Origin: Adiantum capillus-veneris
Taxonomy: Eukaryota; Streptophyta; Polypodiopsida; Polypodiales; Pteridaceae
Direction of reading: 5' to 3'
Length of the DNA: 64,000 nt
NCBI GenBank assembly: GCA_014529385.2
Contig: CM043960.1
Span: 70,249,410 to 70,313,409, forward strand
Within the stretch, counting starts at the first letter, position 1. Each line of letters starts with the position of its first letter. A program made the translations under genes and the position numbers. Positions 1-11,507 of the stretch are shown one piece after another. Below the pieces are notes generated by a model, which did no database searches, was not told the origin of the DNA, and worked only from the letters and a program-made list of their open reading frames with translations.

Positions 1-319
1 GTAGTGGAAACGAAAGCAGAAATTAGCCCAAATCAAAAATCATGAAAGCTCACAAAAATTGGAGAAAGTGAGTAGGCATGTATTGGAGCTGCTAGGAACT
101 AAGCTCGAGAGGACGCAACCTGCTCTCATAGCATTTTTTGGAATTAGGGTTGCAAGAAAACACACACATCTTGGAGAAGATGAAGGAAGCTCAAGACAGA
201 GAATAGAGAGTGTATTACTTAGTGTGCAATGGAAAGATAGATAGCCCTAGAGTGATGGGCATATTTACAATACATGGGGGTAAAAACCTCCTAGTGAGGG
301 AAAAAATGCCTCGGTGGTC

Positions 320-971
320 CTAAGTGTGTTCACACACGTCACTACCACATGTATATGGTAACACTAGGGACATATCATATGTCAAGGCATGGTTTGTTTT
401 TAAGGAATGGACTTGCATGAGATGTCCCAAAGATGGCAATGACCATGATTCAGGCATCAGATCTCTTTCTTTTTTAGAGACCATTCGTCCTAGGTTATCT
501 ACTAGGTCTGGATCTTCTACCACTTTATAAGTTACACCAGTATGGTCCACATATCTATCAGTTAGATAATTCACAGCTAGCTCTTCAATGAACTTCATAG
601 GCAACTTGACAAACAAAGTGATTTTAGGGGTTTTCATATATCTTTGTCCCAAATTGGTTGTCAAATTGGTGCACTAAGGTCATGTTGAAATCCCACATTT
701 TCAGTGGTACTCTATTGGAACTAACTGTCTCAAGTCCTTTCTCGTGTAGATCGGAAGCCATTTTATAGAAACCAAAAGAATTTGAAGTCATATCAGACCT
801 GTAGCCCTCAATGATAGGTTCTGGGAGTTCTATAGGCTCTGCTATGAGTTCTTGATTGATGCTCTCATATAATGATACTCTACTCTTGGTCTCTATCTCT
901 AACCTAGCCCTTGAATTATAAAAGTTATCATATCTTAAAAGCATGAAATAAAAAACAAATTGAGTGTGCAC
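320..971 (-). pseudogene. Remnant of a retroelement accessory ORF (ORF-X-like), frameshifted
   Basis: Two overlapping minus-strand reading frames (971 down to 624, and 664 down to 320) read as one protein of about 210 residues broken by a frameshift near 620-664. Their order of motifs resembles the N-terminal part of the ORF at 27879-28370 in the giant gypsy element. Both have an IELP block, then MA-x2-L, a short W-x-F-x2-T stretch, and a P-x2-hydrophobic block followed by an A/V-rich helix. The identity is low and I aligned it by eye, so homology is an inference. Upstream on the same strand lies a long non-coding leader and a Tat-type primer-site/LTR junction near 2651-2673, which fits a degenerate relative of the giant element running off the left window edge. 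Function is unknown; no enzyme motif is visible. Confidence 0.4.
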
Positions 972-2650
972 AAACCCAATATTTGACCTATTAATGCTCT
1001 CTCTAAAATTGTAACAACACTTTTCAACTTGTCCAAAAAAATTTGTGTCTAAAACTTGTGTGAAGTTTATGTATACTCATAAACAATCAAAAATGTTAAG
1101 CCAACCCACTAAATCAGCTCTTCTTTCAAGTTTCAGTTGTCAACTCTTAAATGGTATGTTTCTAGGAAATGTTATATTGGAAACCCTAGCTCTACTTTGT
1201 TCCGAAGGTCTTATCTTAGTTGTTCCAAGTGGTCAAGATTGAAAAAATTCAAAACTTTGACCATTTTCTCTCAAAACTACCAAAAAGCTAGTTTCCAACC
1301 CCTTGACACAAAAATGGAATTTTGAGGCCTTAAACTTGTAGTATCGAAGTCCGTATGTGGAAACTACAACTGTTTCAGTGGAAACTACAACCATTTCAGT
1401 GAAAACTAGCTTTCACTTGCAACACAGAACTGGTTGTAACTTGAGCTCTCTTGGGTATTTTTGGCCCAAACTTAGTCACTTCAATGTATAGGACATGCAC
1501 AACATGGTCACCAAGTCTTGTCTCTATTTGAACGCCAACGCTGCTTTCTTCTCAAAATTTTAAAATTTTTTTCACTTAAGTTGGGTTCCTCACCTTATGA
1601 ATAACCTACCCACCAATTTTGGTCCAATTTGGAGTTTCAAAAGGTCCTTCAAAACCTATTTTGGCAGTTTCAGAGTCCTTTTCTATCACTGCTTTGAGCA
1701 TAACCTATGATTAGAATGTCCAAATTTGATTTTGAAGAGATCAATGAGTTTCTCACACCAAGGCAGAGGAGCACACCAAATTTCACCTATTTCTAACAAC
1801 CTTCAGACAAAGATCGCATTTTTTTCCTAAGATTAACACAGAGCTATCAGAATGGAGTTTTTCCTGTTTTGTTAGGTTTTCCACTCTTTGTAGATCTTAC
1901 CCTACCAATTTTGGTCCATTTTTACCTCTTTTGAGTGTTCTAGGTCAATGTTAGCATTTTTTGGCACTTTTGACTCTATTTCTCTCTGAAATCTGTCTTT
2001 CACAAGCAAAAACAAAGGCTTTTATATGGATATATGGGTTGGACTGATCATTTTACACATGCAGATTACCTGTTTGCACAAAATTGGTCAAAATTTGGCT
2101 TTTTATAAAAAATCGTAATTGGTTCCAAACATTGTAAAATTTCAGAATTTGATTTCTGAAATGAGTATACCAGCACTTCCATTTCTTGGACATACATGGA
2201 ACATCCAACTCACTCAAAACTCAGACATTATCACCTTTTTTTACAAAAGTTTTAACTCTTTTTATTTGATTTTCACACAAAGTACAGGCTAGCACAAATC
2301 TCAAGCAAAATGCGATAAAATCTTATATAGAGATGCATCTACTTACCCTACTCTTAAAACAAGAGAAAACAACTCCCAAAACAACAACTTGCTATAAAAA
2401 CTCTAAATTTTGCGGTTTTTGAGCCTAGTGTAAACTTCATTGCTATAACAGCTTCAAAGCTATGCACCAATTCATAAACCTATTCTCAACACTTTACTAT
2501 ATCTTTCAACTACCCTTATAGTGAGGAACTCACCACTAAAAACACAAAGACAAGGATGCATCTATCTCCACTTCTATCCTACTCTATCTAGCTAGTCTAT
2601 CTAAGGTAACTCTGCTGGTTTTTGTATGTGTTCACACTAGTTTGGGTACT
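972..2650 (-). other. Non-coding leader of the left-edge Tat-like element
   Basis: AT-rich, with no sustained reading frame. It contains repeated snippets such as TTTGGTCCAATTT, also seen in the non-coding parts of the giant element (29284, 41378). Its position between the ORF remnant and the primer-site junction suggests an untranslated leader. Confidence 0.35.
1357..1409. repeat. 21-bp short tandem repeat
   Basis: Two and a half copies of a 21-bp unit beginning GTGGAAACTACAAC, starting at 1357, 1378 and 1399, with a few substitutions. Confidence 0.7.
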
Positions 2651-2672
2651 CGTTCCCTAGCAACTACGCCAA
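2651..2672 (-). other. Degenerate Tat-type primer-binding site next to an LTR edge
   Basis: Read on the minus strand the sequence is TTGGCGTAGTTGCTAGGGAA, directly after a possible LTR end ...CACAAACA (plus-strand 2673 onward begins TGTTTGTGGGG). The layout matches the junction at 47861-47882 of the giant element, where TTGACGCCACTGCCGGGGA follows ...TCCAACA. Athila/Tat gypsy elements characteristically use a TGGCGCC-type site. The outer end of this LTR could not be placed. Confidence 0.4.
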
Positions 2673-3350
2673 TGTTTGTGGGGTCTTTTTATAACATCTT
2701 TCACATTTCACAAAGAGATGGTCCGAAAGCTAAAATGTCAATCCTAAGAAACAAGTGATTCGACTATGGCATGGAGGCACGCCAAGAGGTTGTCAATCTC
2801 TTGTTTGAGCACAAAACACTCTGTAGAAACAATCTATGAACTCTCTAACTGTAAAAAACCTGATTTTTACTTCTCTAATCCAATCACACATTCACATGCA
2901 AAACTAATAGTAAACCAACTTGGTAGGCACAATTCTTACTAAGTCAAAAACACTTTTGGACAAGCAAATCTAAAATTTGTGCACTAGAAAAAAAATGTAA
3001 TTTTCTATAGAAACAAAAATTTAGGTCATCAAACCTAATGCTGGCCACACCTAATAGATGCTCCTAGCGCTGCAAAATCTAATGAATTGACAAAATCTTA
3101 AAACAACGCTTGAATAGTGAGGTATGTCACTTGAAGATTGTGGGAGTTGACACTCGGATCTCATAACGTAGATATCGATGTGAAGAGATTCTTGAGGCTA
3201 ACGCATTGATACTCTTGGCTTCTCGATATGGTAGTCATGCAGAGTAGATAAAAAATGGATGAAATCTAGATAGCAAGAGGGTGCTCATGACGTACAGAGA
3301 AAACCCTATTGCTTAATCATACTTAAGATTTAACCTCCTCAAATACCTTA
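2673..3350 (-). repeat. Probable LTR body of the left-edge element
   Basis: Starts with TGTTTGTGGGG beside the primer-site-like sequence. No open reading frame. The partner LTR would lie outside the window, so the extent is a guess. Confidence 0.25.
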
Positions 3351-3460
3351 CAAAATGTAAAAAGGCTACTTCTACTCCAAATAATGAGTAAGTTGAACTA
3401 GCAAAATGTAAAAAGGCTACTTCTACTCCAAATAATGAGTAAGTTGAACTAGCAAAATGT
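3351..3460. repeat. 51-bp tandem repeat
   Basis: Two complete copies and a partial third copy of a 51-bp unit starting CAAAATGTAAAAAGG, at 3351, 3402 and 3453. The full copies are essentially identical, so the duplication is recent. Confidence 0.85.
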
Positions 3461-4539
3461 CTATCTATTGATACAAATTGGAAGCTCATAGCCTCAAATC
3501 TCGCATTAACAAAAAAGTGAGACAAAATCTAATGGTTTTTGGCGGAAAAATTACATTCAACTTTGTGTTACAAAGGCTCACAAGCCTCGTAAGCATCTTC
3601 TTTTCTAAAGCAAGCATTTGTTGTTGGAATCTTCCAATAGTTAGTTGTGGACGGGCAGCCATAGGCCTTTATCCTAACATTATATTGTGGTTTTGGTGTC
3701 AAAGCTTTATTGTTTGTGTGTTGCATCCCATCACCAACCAATTATGTAGATTTTGGCATGGTTTACAATTGACTATAAGGCATTATTTGATGTGTTTGCC
3801 TCGGCCACGACATGTGAAGAAAAGGAAAAGGGTAGTCCTCCTAGTAAAGAATTTTTCATTGATCACGTGCCACCACCGGTGCCAATTGGCAAGCCCACAA
3901 CTTAAAACAAGTTGCTCCTCCTCTAGATAGTTATGTAACAGTATTAATACATGACCTCAACGGAGTGCTATTGGGACATTATAGGGCAAGTAAAGAAATT
4001 CCATGGCATATATAGAGGCTGACAGAGGTGCCCTATAATCATGACCAACGGGTTTTTGTTATAGGAGACCATGGGCATATTTCTTGAAAGTCCCATCCCA
4101 AGATTTTCACTACACATGCCCACTTAATTCCAAGGTTTCCCAAGTAGTCTAGCCTTCTTAAGGTGACAAAGACTCATGTCTAGCCAGCTTGAGTCCAAGC
4201 TTGCATGTTGGAACCACTTAACCCAGCATCCCTCCTGGGTGAAAATTGTCAAGAGTGCAACTCTCTTTGCCCATTGACACTTTTCTCATTGAAACTCTAT
4301 GATTTCTATGTTTGAGGATGCTCATGTTGTTAATTGGCCCATGCACAAAAGAGGCTAATATGCTTGGGGTGGCCATTGGCAAATATGTAAACATAGCACG
4401 AGAGTTCAAGAGAAGGGGTTATTTATCCCCGTTTTTTATACATTTTTAAGTACCAAAGGGTACAATCAAAGGGAGCATACATAGATTGAGCTAGAAAAGG
4501 GAGTGCTATATTCATAAAAATTCTGGTTTTTTAATTAGT
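3461..4539. other. Intergenic stretch without recognised content
   Basis: A frame of about 150 codons at 3478-3930 shows no recognisable domain, and other frames are short. I see no RNA gene or complete mobile element. Confidence 0.4.
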
Positions 4540-4550
4540 CCTTGAACCCA

Positions 4551-4591
4551 CGTGATATGGAGGGTTTACACACAGTGAACCCCGAGCTAAT
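4551..4591 (-). repeat. Terminal-repeat-like end shared with two other loci
   Basis: Minus strand reads CTCGGGGTTCACTGTGTGTA, followed by a pyrimidine block and CCATATCAC. The same arrangement occurs at 19301-19352 and, more divergently, at the right end of the DNA element at 23206-23251. I cannot find a partner end nearby, so this may be a broken element end. Confidence 0.4.
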
Positions 4592-4682
4592 ATGGGCCAA
4601 TGAAAGGATTGGCCATATGCTTCACCCTCATCACATGGCAGCTCACACTCCCCGTAAGCAACTGCCATGGCATCTTTGTTCC

Positions 4683-7600
4683 TCAGCTCAAAGCTTCCAT
4701 GCTGTCAGCATCCTCTTGCATGCCAGAAGCAGCACAAAGATTACTCATACAAGCATAGGCCAGAGCAGACTTGTCATCGGTTTGCATGGCATGATTGAAG
4801 GCCAAGCTTCCAGACTCAACATTCCCCCCTTTTCGTGAAGCACTCAATAAAGCAAACCATGCTTTGGAACTATCAGATGGCATCTTCTTGAGTACTGCAA
4901 TAGCCCTTTCAAAGTTTCCTGCACTGCCAAGAAGATCCACTATGCAAGTGTAATGCTCTACACTTGGGCTAATGCCATGCTTTGCAGTCATAGCATAAAA
5001 ATACATCAATCCCTTTTCGACGGCTCCGACATTCCTACAAACTTTCAAAATGCAAGTAAAAGTCACTGTGTCGGGAGAAAGTCCCTCACCTATCATTTGT
5101 TCAAAGAGGTTTAGTGCATCCTCATTATGCCCATGTTCACAATATCCTGCAATTAAAGCAGTCCAGCAGACCTCATCCCGAGTCGGAAGCTCATCGAACA
5201 CTAACCTCGCCCTTCCAAGAGCACCACATTTGGCATACATGTCCACTAAAGCATTCCCAAGAAGGCTGAATGCTCCTAATAACCCTACTCTTACAATCTC
5301 TTCATGCACTTCTTTGCCCTTCTCAACTGCTCCTATACTTCCACAGGCTTTCAAAACTAGTAGAAAGGTGTCTGTATCAGGACAAAGGCCTTCACTCCTC
5401 ATTATATGTTCAAAACATTCGAGTGCTTCCTCCCCACGCCCATGCTCACAGAATCCTGCGATTAGTGCATTCCAGGCCCCTAAATCCTTATACGCCAGCT
5501 TGTCAAACAATCGTCGAGCCTTTGCAAATGTCTTCCTAGCATCCTCTTGCATCCCAGCAGCTGCATAAATGTTACCCATACAGACATAAGCAGCAACAGA
5601 ATTTTCATTCAACTCTACTGCATGCACAAAAGCCAGCTTTCCAAGCTCCACATTTCTCCATTTTCGACAAGCATTCAATAAGGCAAACCACATTGGAAGA
5701 CGATCGGAAATCGCTACCTTCCCTATCACAGACATCACGCTCGCAAACTGACCAGCGTGACCGAAAATTTCGACCAGGCACGTGTGATGCTCTAGTGTCG
5801 GGATGATGTCATAGCTTGTGGTCATAGTCTCAAAGTATATATGGGCCTCATCCACCAAATGAAGGTATTTACATGCTTCAAGCACAGCTATATATGTGAG
5901 CCCACTCGGTTCTTCGCCTTCATCTCTCATTTTCTGGAACAGACTAAGCACAACCTCATGCTTCCCAGCTTGAATATATCCTGCAAAAAGCATATTCCAA
6001 GATATTACATCACGACTTGAGAGCTTATCAAACACCTCTTGTGCGTAGAATAATTCACCACATTTGACATACATATCAACAACTGCATTGCCAAGCCCAC
6101 CATTTGTACTTACAAACCCCTGCTCCCAAATTCTTGCGTGTATTCTTTTACCTTTCTCAGTTGCTCCTAAGCTGCCACAGGCTTTCAAAATACAAGAAAA
6201 TGTCACTGCATTAGGGCAGAAGCCCTCAGTTTCCATCTGTTCAAAGAAGCTGAGGGCTGCTTCACCATGATGAAGCTGGGCATATCCAGCAACTAATGCA
6301 GTCCAAGAGACAACATCACGAAGCGGAAACTCCTGAAAGACTTCCCGTGCCTTTTCAAGAGCACCATATTTGGCATACATGTCCACCAATGCACTTCCTA
6401 GAACATTATTGTCCTTCAAGTGCCCTAGTCGAACAATCTCAGCATGTATCTTACCGCCCACCTCAGCATTGCCACAAGCTTTCAAAAGGGAAAGGAAAGT
6501 TACTGTATCAGGAGCTACTCTCTCAATTTGCATTTGTTCAAAACAGACTAGTGCTTGCTCACTATGGCCATTTTGGGCATAGCCTGCGATAAGCGCATTC
6601 CAGGAAACTGCAGTGTGAACTGATTGCTCATCCATCACTTGTTCTGCTTTGGGAAGATCCCCGCATTTCACATACATATCCACGAGCGCATTACTAAGCA
6701 AATTAGACCTTTCAAATCCCTCCTTGATGATCTCAGCATGGATTTCCTGGCCTTTATCGGCTGCACCTAGGCTTGCGCATGCCTTGAGTGAACAAGAAAA
6801 GGTTGATTCGCCTGGAGGGACACCTTCACACTTCATCTGTTTGAAATGATTGAGTACTCTCTCACCTTGCCCATGTTGGCGATTACCTGTACAAAGAGCA
6901 CCCCAAGCGACTTCATCACGGATTGAAAGCTCATCAAAGACTTGCTGTGCCCTTGACAATTCACCGCATTTGGCGTACATATCTACCAATGCAGTGCCAA
7001 GCACAGTATCTGTTCTGTGCATGCCTGTTTTATGTATCAAATCATATACTTTTGTGGTCTTGTCCAAAGCTCCTGCATGGCTACAGGCTTTGAGAATGCA
7101 AGCCAAAGTCACTGCATTGGGCAAGTGGCCATCGCGTGTCATCATGTTCAGACATTCGAAAGCCAAATCAGCACAATCTTGATGGGCATATCCTGCAATC
7201 AGTGCATTCCATGAAACAATATCTCGCGTTGAAAGCTGGTCAAATGCTTGTTGGGCCTTTGCGAGAGCACCGCATTTGGAATACATATCCACTAATGCCG
7301 TTCCAAGGACACTATCTTTGTAAAGCCAACCCTTTTTCATTATTTCACAATGAACCTGCTTGCCCATCTCAGCAGCTCCACTGCAAGCACAGGCCTTTAA
7401 GATGCTAGCATAGGTCATCGCATCCAAGAAAAGGCCTTGACATTTCAAAAGTTCAAAACAGCTGAGTGCTTTCTCACCGTGTCCATGTTCAGCATATCCT
7501 GACATTAGTGCATTCCATGTAACTATGTCATGAGAAGGAAGCTCATCAAATACATGTTGCGCCTTTGGAAGTTCGCCACATTTGGCATACATACTCACCA

Positions 7601-7736
7601 AAGTGCTACCAATGAAAACATTCATGTCAAGCAGCCCATCTTTTAGAGCATTGGCATGAACAATGTAACCTGTGTGGATGTCCTTTTGTTTGGCACAAAC
7701 TTTCAGAACAGCAACAACATCAGTGCATGACACCAT
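4683..7736 (-). CDS. PLS-class pentatricopeptide-repeat protein with internal and terminal E-type domains
   Basis: Encodes about 1017 residues from the first ATG (7736); the open frame extends a few codons upstream, so the start is uncertain. The protein is built of P, L and S repeats with the usual signatures: LVDMYAKCG blocks, VFDELxxRDxVSWNALIAGY blocks and GxxPDxVTFxxILKAC blocks. Such proteins bind organellar RNA, typically for C-to-U editing or processing. Counting from the upstream GTG at 7751, an E-like domain at residues 653-740 is followed by fresh PPR repeats and a second E-like domain at 932-1022. There is no DYW deaminase domain, so editing would need a partner. The frame ends inside the E region (stop at 4683-4685), earlier than the family usually does. 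No clear transit peptide is visible, so a 5' exon may be missing. No intron is needed, in keeping with the family. Confidence 0.88.
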   Translation of the reverse strand: MVSCTDVVAVLKVCAKQKDIHTGYIVHANALKDGLLDMNVFIGSTLVSMYAKCGELPKAQHVFDELPSHDIVTWNALMSGYAEHGHGEKALSCFELLKCQGLFLDAMTYASILKACACSGAAEMGKQVHCEIMKKGWLYKDSVLGTALVDMYSKCGALAKAQQAFDQLSTRDIVSWNALIAGYAHQDCADLAFECLNMMTRDGHLPNAVTLACILKACSHAGALDKTTKVYDLIHKTGMHRTDTVLGTALVDMYAKCGELSRAQQVFDELSIRDEVAWGALCTGNRQHGQGERVLNHFKQMKCEGVPPGESTFSCSLKACASLGAADKGQEIHAEIIKEGFERSNLLSNALVDMYVKCGDLPKAEQVMDEQSVHTAVSWNALIAGYAQNGHSEQALVCFEQMQIERVAPDTVTFLSLLKACGNAEVGGKIHAEIVRLGHLKDNNVLGSALVDMYAKYGALEKAREVFQEFPLRDVVSWTALVAGYAQLHHGEAALSFFEQMETEGFCPNAVTFSCILKACGSLGATEKGKRIHARIWEQGFVSTNGGLGNAVVDMYVKCGELFYAQEVFDKLSSRDVISWNMLFAGYIQAGKHEVVLSLFQKMRDEGEEPSGLTYIAVLEACKYLHLVDEAHIYFETMTTSYDIIPTLEHHTCLVEIFGHAGQFASVMSVIGKVAISDRLPMWFALLNACRKWRNVELGKLAFVHAVELNENSVAAYVCMGNIYAAAGMQEDARKTFAKARRLFDKLAYKDLGAWNALIAGFCEHGRGEEALECFEHIMRSEGLCPDTDTFLLVLKACGSIGAVEKGKEVHEEIVRVGLLGAFSLLGNALVDMYAKCGALGRARLVFDELPTRDEVCWTALIAGYCEHGHNEDALNLFEQMIGEGLSPDTVTFTCILKVCRNVGAVEKGLMYFYAMTAKHGISPSVEHYTCIVDLLGSAGNFERAIAVLKKMPSDSSKAWFALLSASRKGGNVESGSLAFNHAMQTDDKSALAYACMSNLCAASGMQEDADSMEALS

Positions 7737-8308
7737 TGCATGAAATTTCACTCTAGTCCATACGAGGAAAGGGGAAATTTGGTAGTGGTGGTTGTGTGTG
7801 TAATTTTGGTTTGGTTGGGCCGTAATGTTTTGCTACTCCACAGTTGTGAAGTCTTCCTGACAATGCATATACCATACCACACATATAGAGACAAGGAGAC
7901 ATCACTTCCTGTTATGTCATGTTGTGATCAAGTTGAGTGTAAAGAATACGGACAAAAAGAGAAACATCGCTACATTGCATCTGGCTGGTCATCCAAATTT
8001 CTGGCCCTGGTTATCAACTAGAATGTTGATGTCTTTCTTGAACAGGAACATTGCACTTGTGTGGGATGAATATTTATTACTACTTAATGTAAGTCTTGGC
8101 AATCGTTGGCACGTTTGGCATCGACATCAACTTCTGTTATGGCAGGTGTAGTCAATGATTTTGCTTCGGGTTATAGCTAACAATTGGGCACCTCCCCAGT
8201 CTTGGAGCTATCAAAATATCACTTTTTGTTTTGTGGCAGTCATGAGAGATGCAGCTTTCCTTCAAGTAGTCTCAAGCTAGAGTACCTTAACACGTAGTTT
8301 CCAAGTGA

Positions 8309-8311
<3 letters not shown>

Positions 8312-8383
<72 letters not shown>
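8312..8383. repeat. (AG)n microsatellite
   Basis: About 36 uninterrupted AG units. Confidence 0.98.
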
Positions 8384-8385
<2 letters not shown>

Positions 8386-9900
8386 ACTATTGTCAAAGGC
8401 CTGCTAGTCCAAGGCTTCAATTAAGCACATTCAGCAGCTTGTGCCCCATAAACATGTACAAGGATTGGGAAGAATTGAGCAATTGTAGGCACAATCGTTG
8501 CCAGAGCCATTCGTGGGTGTGTGCAACCATTATGCTCTTTGTTTGCGCATGAGCATGTGAGCATACTCTGTGAAAGCATCTATCTGGATGCATACATGAT
8601 CACAAAATGCCCATGTCCTCGACGCTCCTTGAGCAGTTTCTAATTCATGATACAATCATATCTTCAGCTACAATGATCTTGGGCCATATGTCTAGATGAT
8701 GATGATACTCACATATGACCAATGAAAGAGCAAAGACAATCTCAACTTGTCAAGTGCAGAAGCTGATAAAATGATGGAGTTGCCTGAGGGAGAAGGTGCC
8801 ATATTTGGCATCTCTAAATTCAACCACAAAGGCCATTGTACACATTGTTGATGAAAGATTGTGGCTAACGACAGAAATCTTGGCAAGAAATCGCCAAATG
8901 AGTGATACAGGACACGAGCAATTGCATTTAGAACACTTCAATGCATAAAACCTTGCAGCAGCACCTTTCCATGGTACGGCATACATGCGACTCACGAAGA
9001 AGACCCTGCTAAAGAAGATGCAAGACAAATCCCAGCCACTCTGCTTGCACTTTCTGTGAGTAGGGGCAAACATAGACTCCCCACAGCCGACGTCCATACT
9101 GCCCGTTTTCTGCGCGTCAAGCAACCAGTTGCACTGCCGTACTCCGCAGACATACATATACATGCAGGGCGTTGCTGTTGAGAAAGGCATTCAGCGGACA
9201 TGTTCATTACCGTCTGCAAGAGAGCTATGTAGCCTATAAGCCTTGCTTTTCACAGTATTATTATTATGAATATAGTGCTAGGATTTTAACTTGGTGATTG
9301 ACATCAAGCATCTACCATTGAAATAAACAAGGACAAAGTGCATTGGCAAATTTTTAAAAATTTGCATATATGATGATTGGTTACCTTTGTAGCTGTCTAA
9401 AGTGCATTGGCAATTGGTTACCTTTGTAGCTGTTTGTAAAATGGTCCAATTTCACGGCTTTCTCTACAATTGTTTGAGTAGTGAGACCAAGACATTGCTC
9501 TTTGTCGTGCGTGTTTTGATAGATTATAATGCACAATTGGTTATTTGCTTAGTTGGTTGTGATTGTTAACGCATCGGCTTTTGTTGTGGAACACGAGCAG
9601 ATGAGTAAAAGCAATTGATAGGCAACAACAATAGCTCAGCTTGGGACTTGATGAGCATTGGGAAGAAGCAAGTTGTGTCCCATAGAGCTGACTATACAAC
9701 AAAGGGCTACTAAAGGGGGGTAATTGAATTGAGCAAGGGGTTGCAACTTAATCATTCTTCTTAAACCCTACTCTTTGAACTACTTTGGTAGTTGTTTGTA
9801 GATTGTCATTCAACACGGTAATATCAACCATTTAATATCTAGACAGGGGATCCATCTTACTCTAAATCAAGCGTTGTCAGCATTTCCTTTTTTCTCGTAG

Positions 9901-9903
<3 letters not shown>

Positions 9904-9937
<34 letters not shown>
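9904..9937. repeat. (GA)n microsatellite
   Basis: About 17 uninterrupted GA units. Confidence 0.98.
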
Positions 9938-9941
<4 letters not shown>

Positions 9942-10078
9942 AATGTCTATGTGGGGCCGAAATCGACCCATGAGACAAATCAAGTATACATGTGTGTATG
10001 TCTTCCATCTATCGAAAAAGACAAAACAATCGAATTGGTACAAAATAAAGAGAAAACCTTGGTGTATGATGGGATCTC

Positions 10079-10143
10079 GTGTGTGTGTGTGTGTGTGTGG
10101 GTGTGTGGGTGGCATGGGGGGGGGGGGGGGGAGGGGGGGGGGG
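10079..10143. repeat. (GT)n tract followed by a long G run
   Basis: A GT array (about 10079-10110) leads into a near-continuous G run at 10116-10143 interrupted by a single A. The G strand could form a quadruplex. Confidence 0.95.
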
Positions 10144-10717
10144 ATGGAGCTTTAGTAGTAGGGATGTGTGAATGTTGAAATGCTCTAGGTAGTACAAACA
10201 TGCTACTGCATCAAGTTAGCTAGCTCCATCCTGTGTTAATAAGGGGGTGTAGAATGTGGTACATCGGAGGATCGGGAGCAAGGGCTCCTCGGATGAACGC
10301 AGTTGGGAGATCCATCATCTAGGCTCATCTCTCCTCAGCAACTTGACATTCTCGTATTTGGATCTCCTCGATAAGTCGTGGTGGAGTTGTGGGACTCGGC
10401 ATCTAGTAACATGAGGACGTCGTCTGGCTCGCCGGCTCATCTCAACCTACTAGAGAGTCACTCTCCTCGGTGGATCTGGGAGTGGAGGAGTTGTGGTCCT
10501 CTAGAAAAAAATTATAAGATGTGATTATATCCCCCCCACTTGTGTCTTAAAATGTGGCTGCATAAGTGTATCTCTATGCCTCTATATCTCTAGCAGGTAG
10601 CACCCCAACTGTCTCTAATCTCCGGAGTGCATGATCTCGCAGAAGGTAGGTTGCCCACTAAATAATGAATTGTATCTGCCTATAATATTATCATAAGATC
10701 CACATTTGCAAACAAAA

Positions 10718-11434
10718 TGTTAAGTATGAAGCCTGATTTACCCCTTGTAATTTTCTATATTAAAAACGCACATTTGTAAGGCCCTCGTTAGGAGGAGAAG
10801 CCATCATGTGTGAAGAAAAATCACTTGCCAAAAACCAAAATTATCACGAGCAGTCTCGAGCAAAGCTCCAGACTGGCTTCGTCAGAATATTATGGCCGGA
10901 CGATGATCAAAAAGTGATCGAAAAACAGCCGATCGTTTGGCCGATTGGCCGGTAGTCAATGGCTAGTGGCCGGTGGTCGAAAGTCAATGGCCGGTGGCCA
11001 ATGGCTGATTTCAAAGGCCGACTTGTCTTCTCAAGGGCGGCCACACATGGGTGGATTGGAGAGTTCATTTGGACTTGTTTACACAAGGGCGGCTATACAC
11101 AACTGTCTCTCATGAGAGAGGGCAGCCCTTTTGGCCTATAAAAGGAGGCCATTTCTACACACATTTTGGAGTGTGAAGTTGATGCAACAAGGAGGGTGTG
11201 AGGTGGTGGGAGTGACGCAAGGCGAGAGAGAATCAAGGGTATAATCCCTTTGTAACCTACTTCTTGTTTAAAGTACTGAAGCCATTAAGTGACTGCTTTT
11301 TCGTGGATGTAGCCCACATTGGGTGAACCACGTATATCGTGTGCTCTCTCTCTCTCACTCATGTGCAAAAATTTCTCTCTCTCCATTAAGTAAGCTACTC
11401 AAATATCTATTTAGCTACGTCTTATTTCCTAACA
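10718..11434 (+). repeat. 5' LTR of Copia-1
   Basis: A 717-bp LTR with TG...CA ends. Its first 100 bases match 15425 onward. A TATAAAA box at 11137-11143 and the CT-rich block near 11344 are also present in the 3' LTR pieces. Confidence 0.9.
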
Positions 11435-11435
11435 A

Positions 11436-11448
11436 TTGGTATCAAAGC
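11436..11448 (+). other. Primer-binding site of Copia-1
   Basis: TTGGTATCAAAGC, one base after the LTR. It is complementary to the 3' end of initiator-methionine tRNA with one mismatch. Confidence 0.85.
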
Positions 11449-11507
11449 AAGGTTCACTCGTAGCTAAAGTATCTAAAGGAAATGATTCCTTGAGTTGAGT
11501 GGGAGTA

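Larger units (their letters stand above)
7752..10717. other. Non-coding interval between the PPR gene and Copia-1
   Basis: Contains upstream sequence of the PPR gene and several simple repeats (listed separately). The open frames near 7740-8150 and 8750-9219 show no recognisable domain. The frames at 9867-10201 are translations of microsatellites. No RNA gene seen. Confidence 0.5.

Noticed and set aside
5050-7408. Several plus-strand ORFs of 60-170 codons
   Set aside because: They are antisense shadows of the PPR gene and repeat with its period.
8750-9219. Cysteine-rich minus-strand ORFs as a small secreted protein gene
   Set aside because: No signal peptide, no family resemblance and overlapping open frames; not supportable.
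9867-10201. Overlapping ORFs on both strands
   Set aside because: They are translations of GA, GT and G-run microsatellites.
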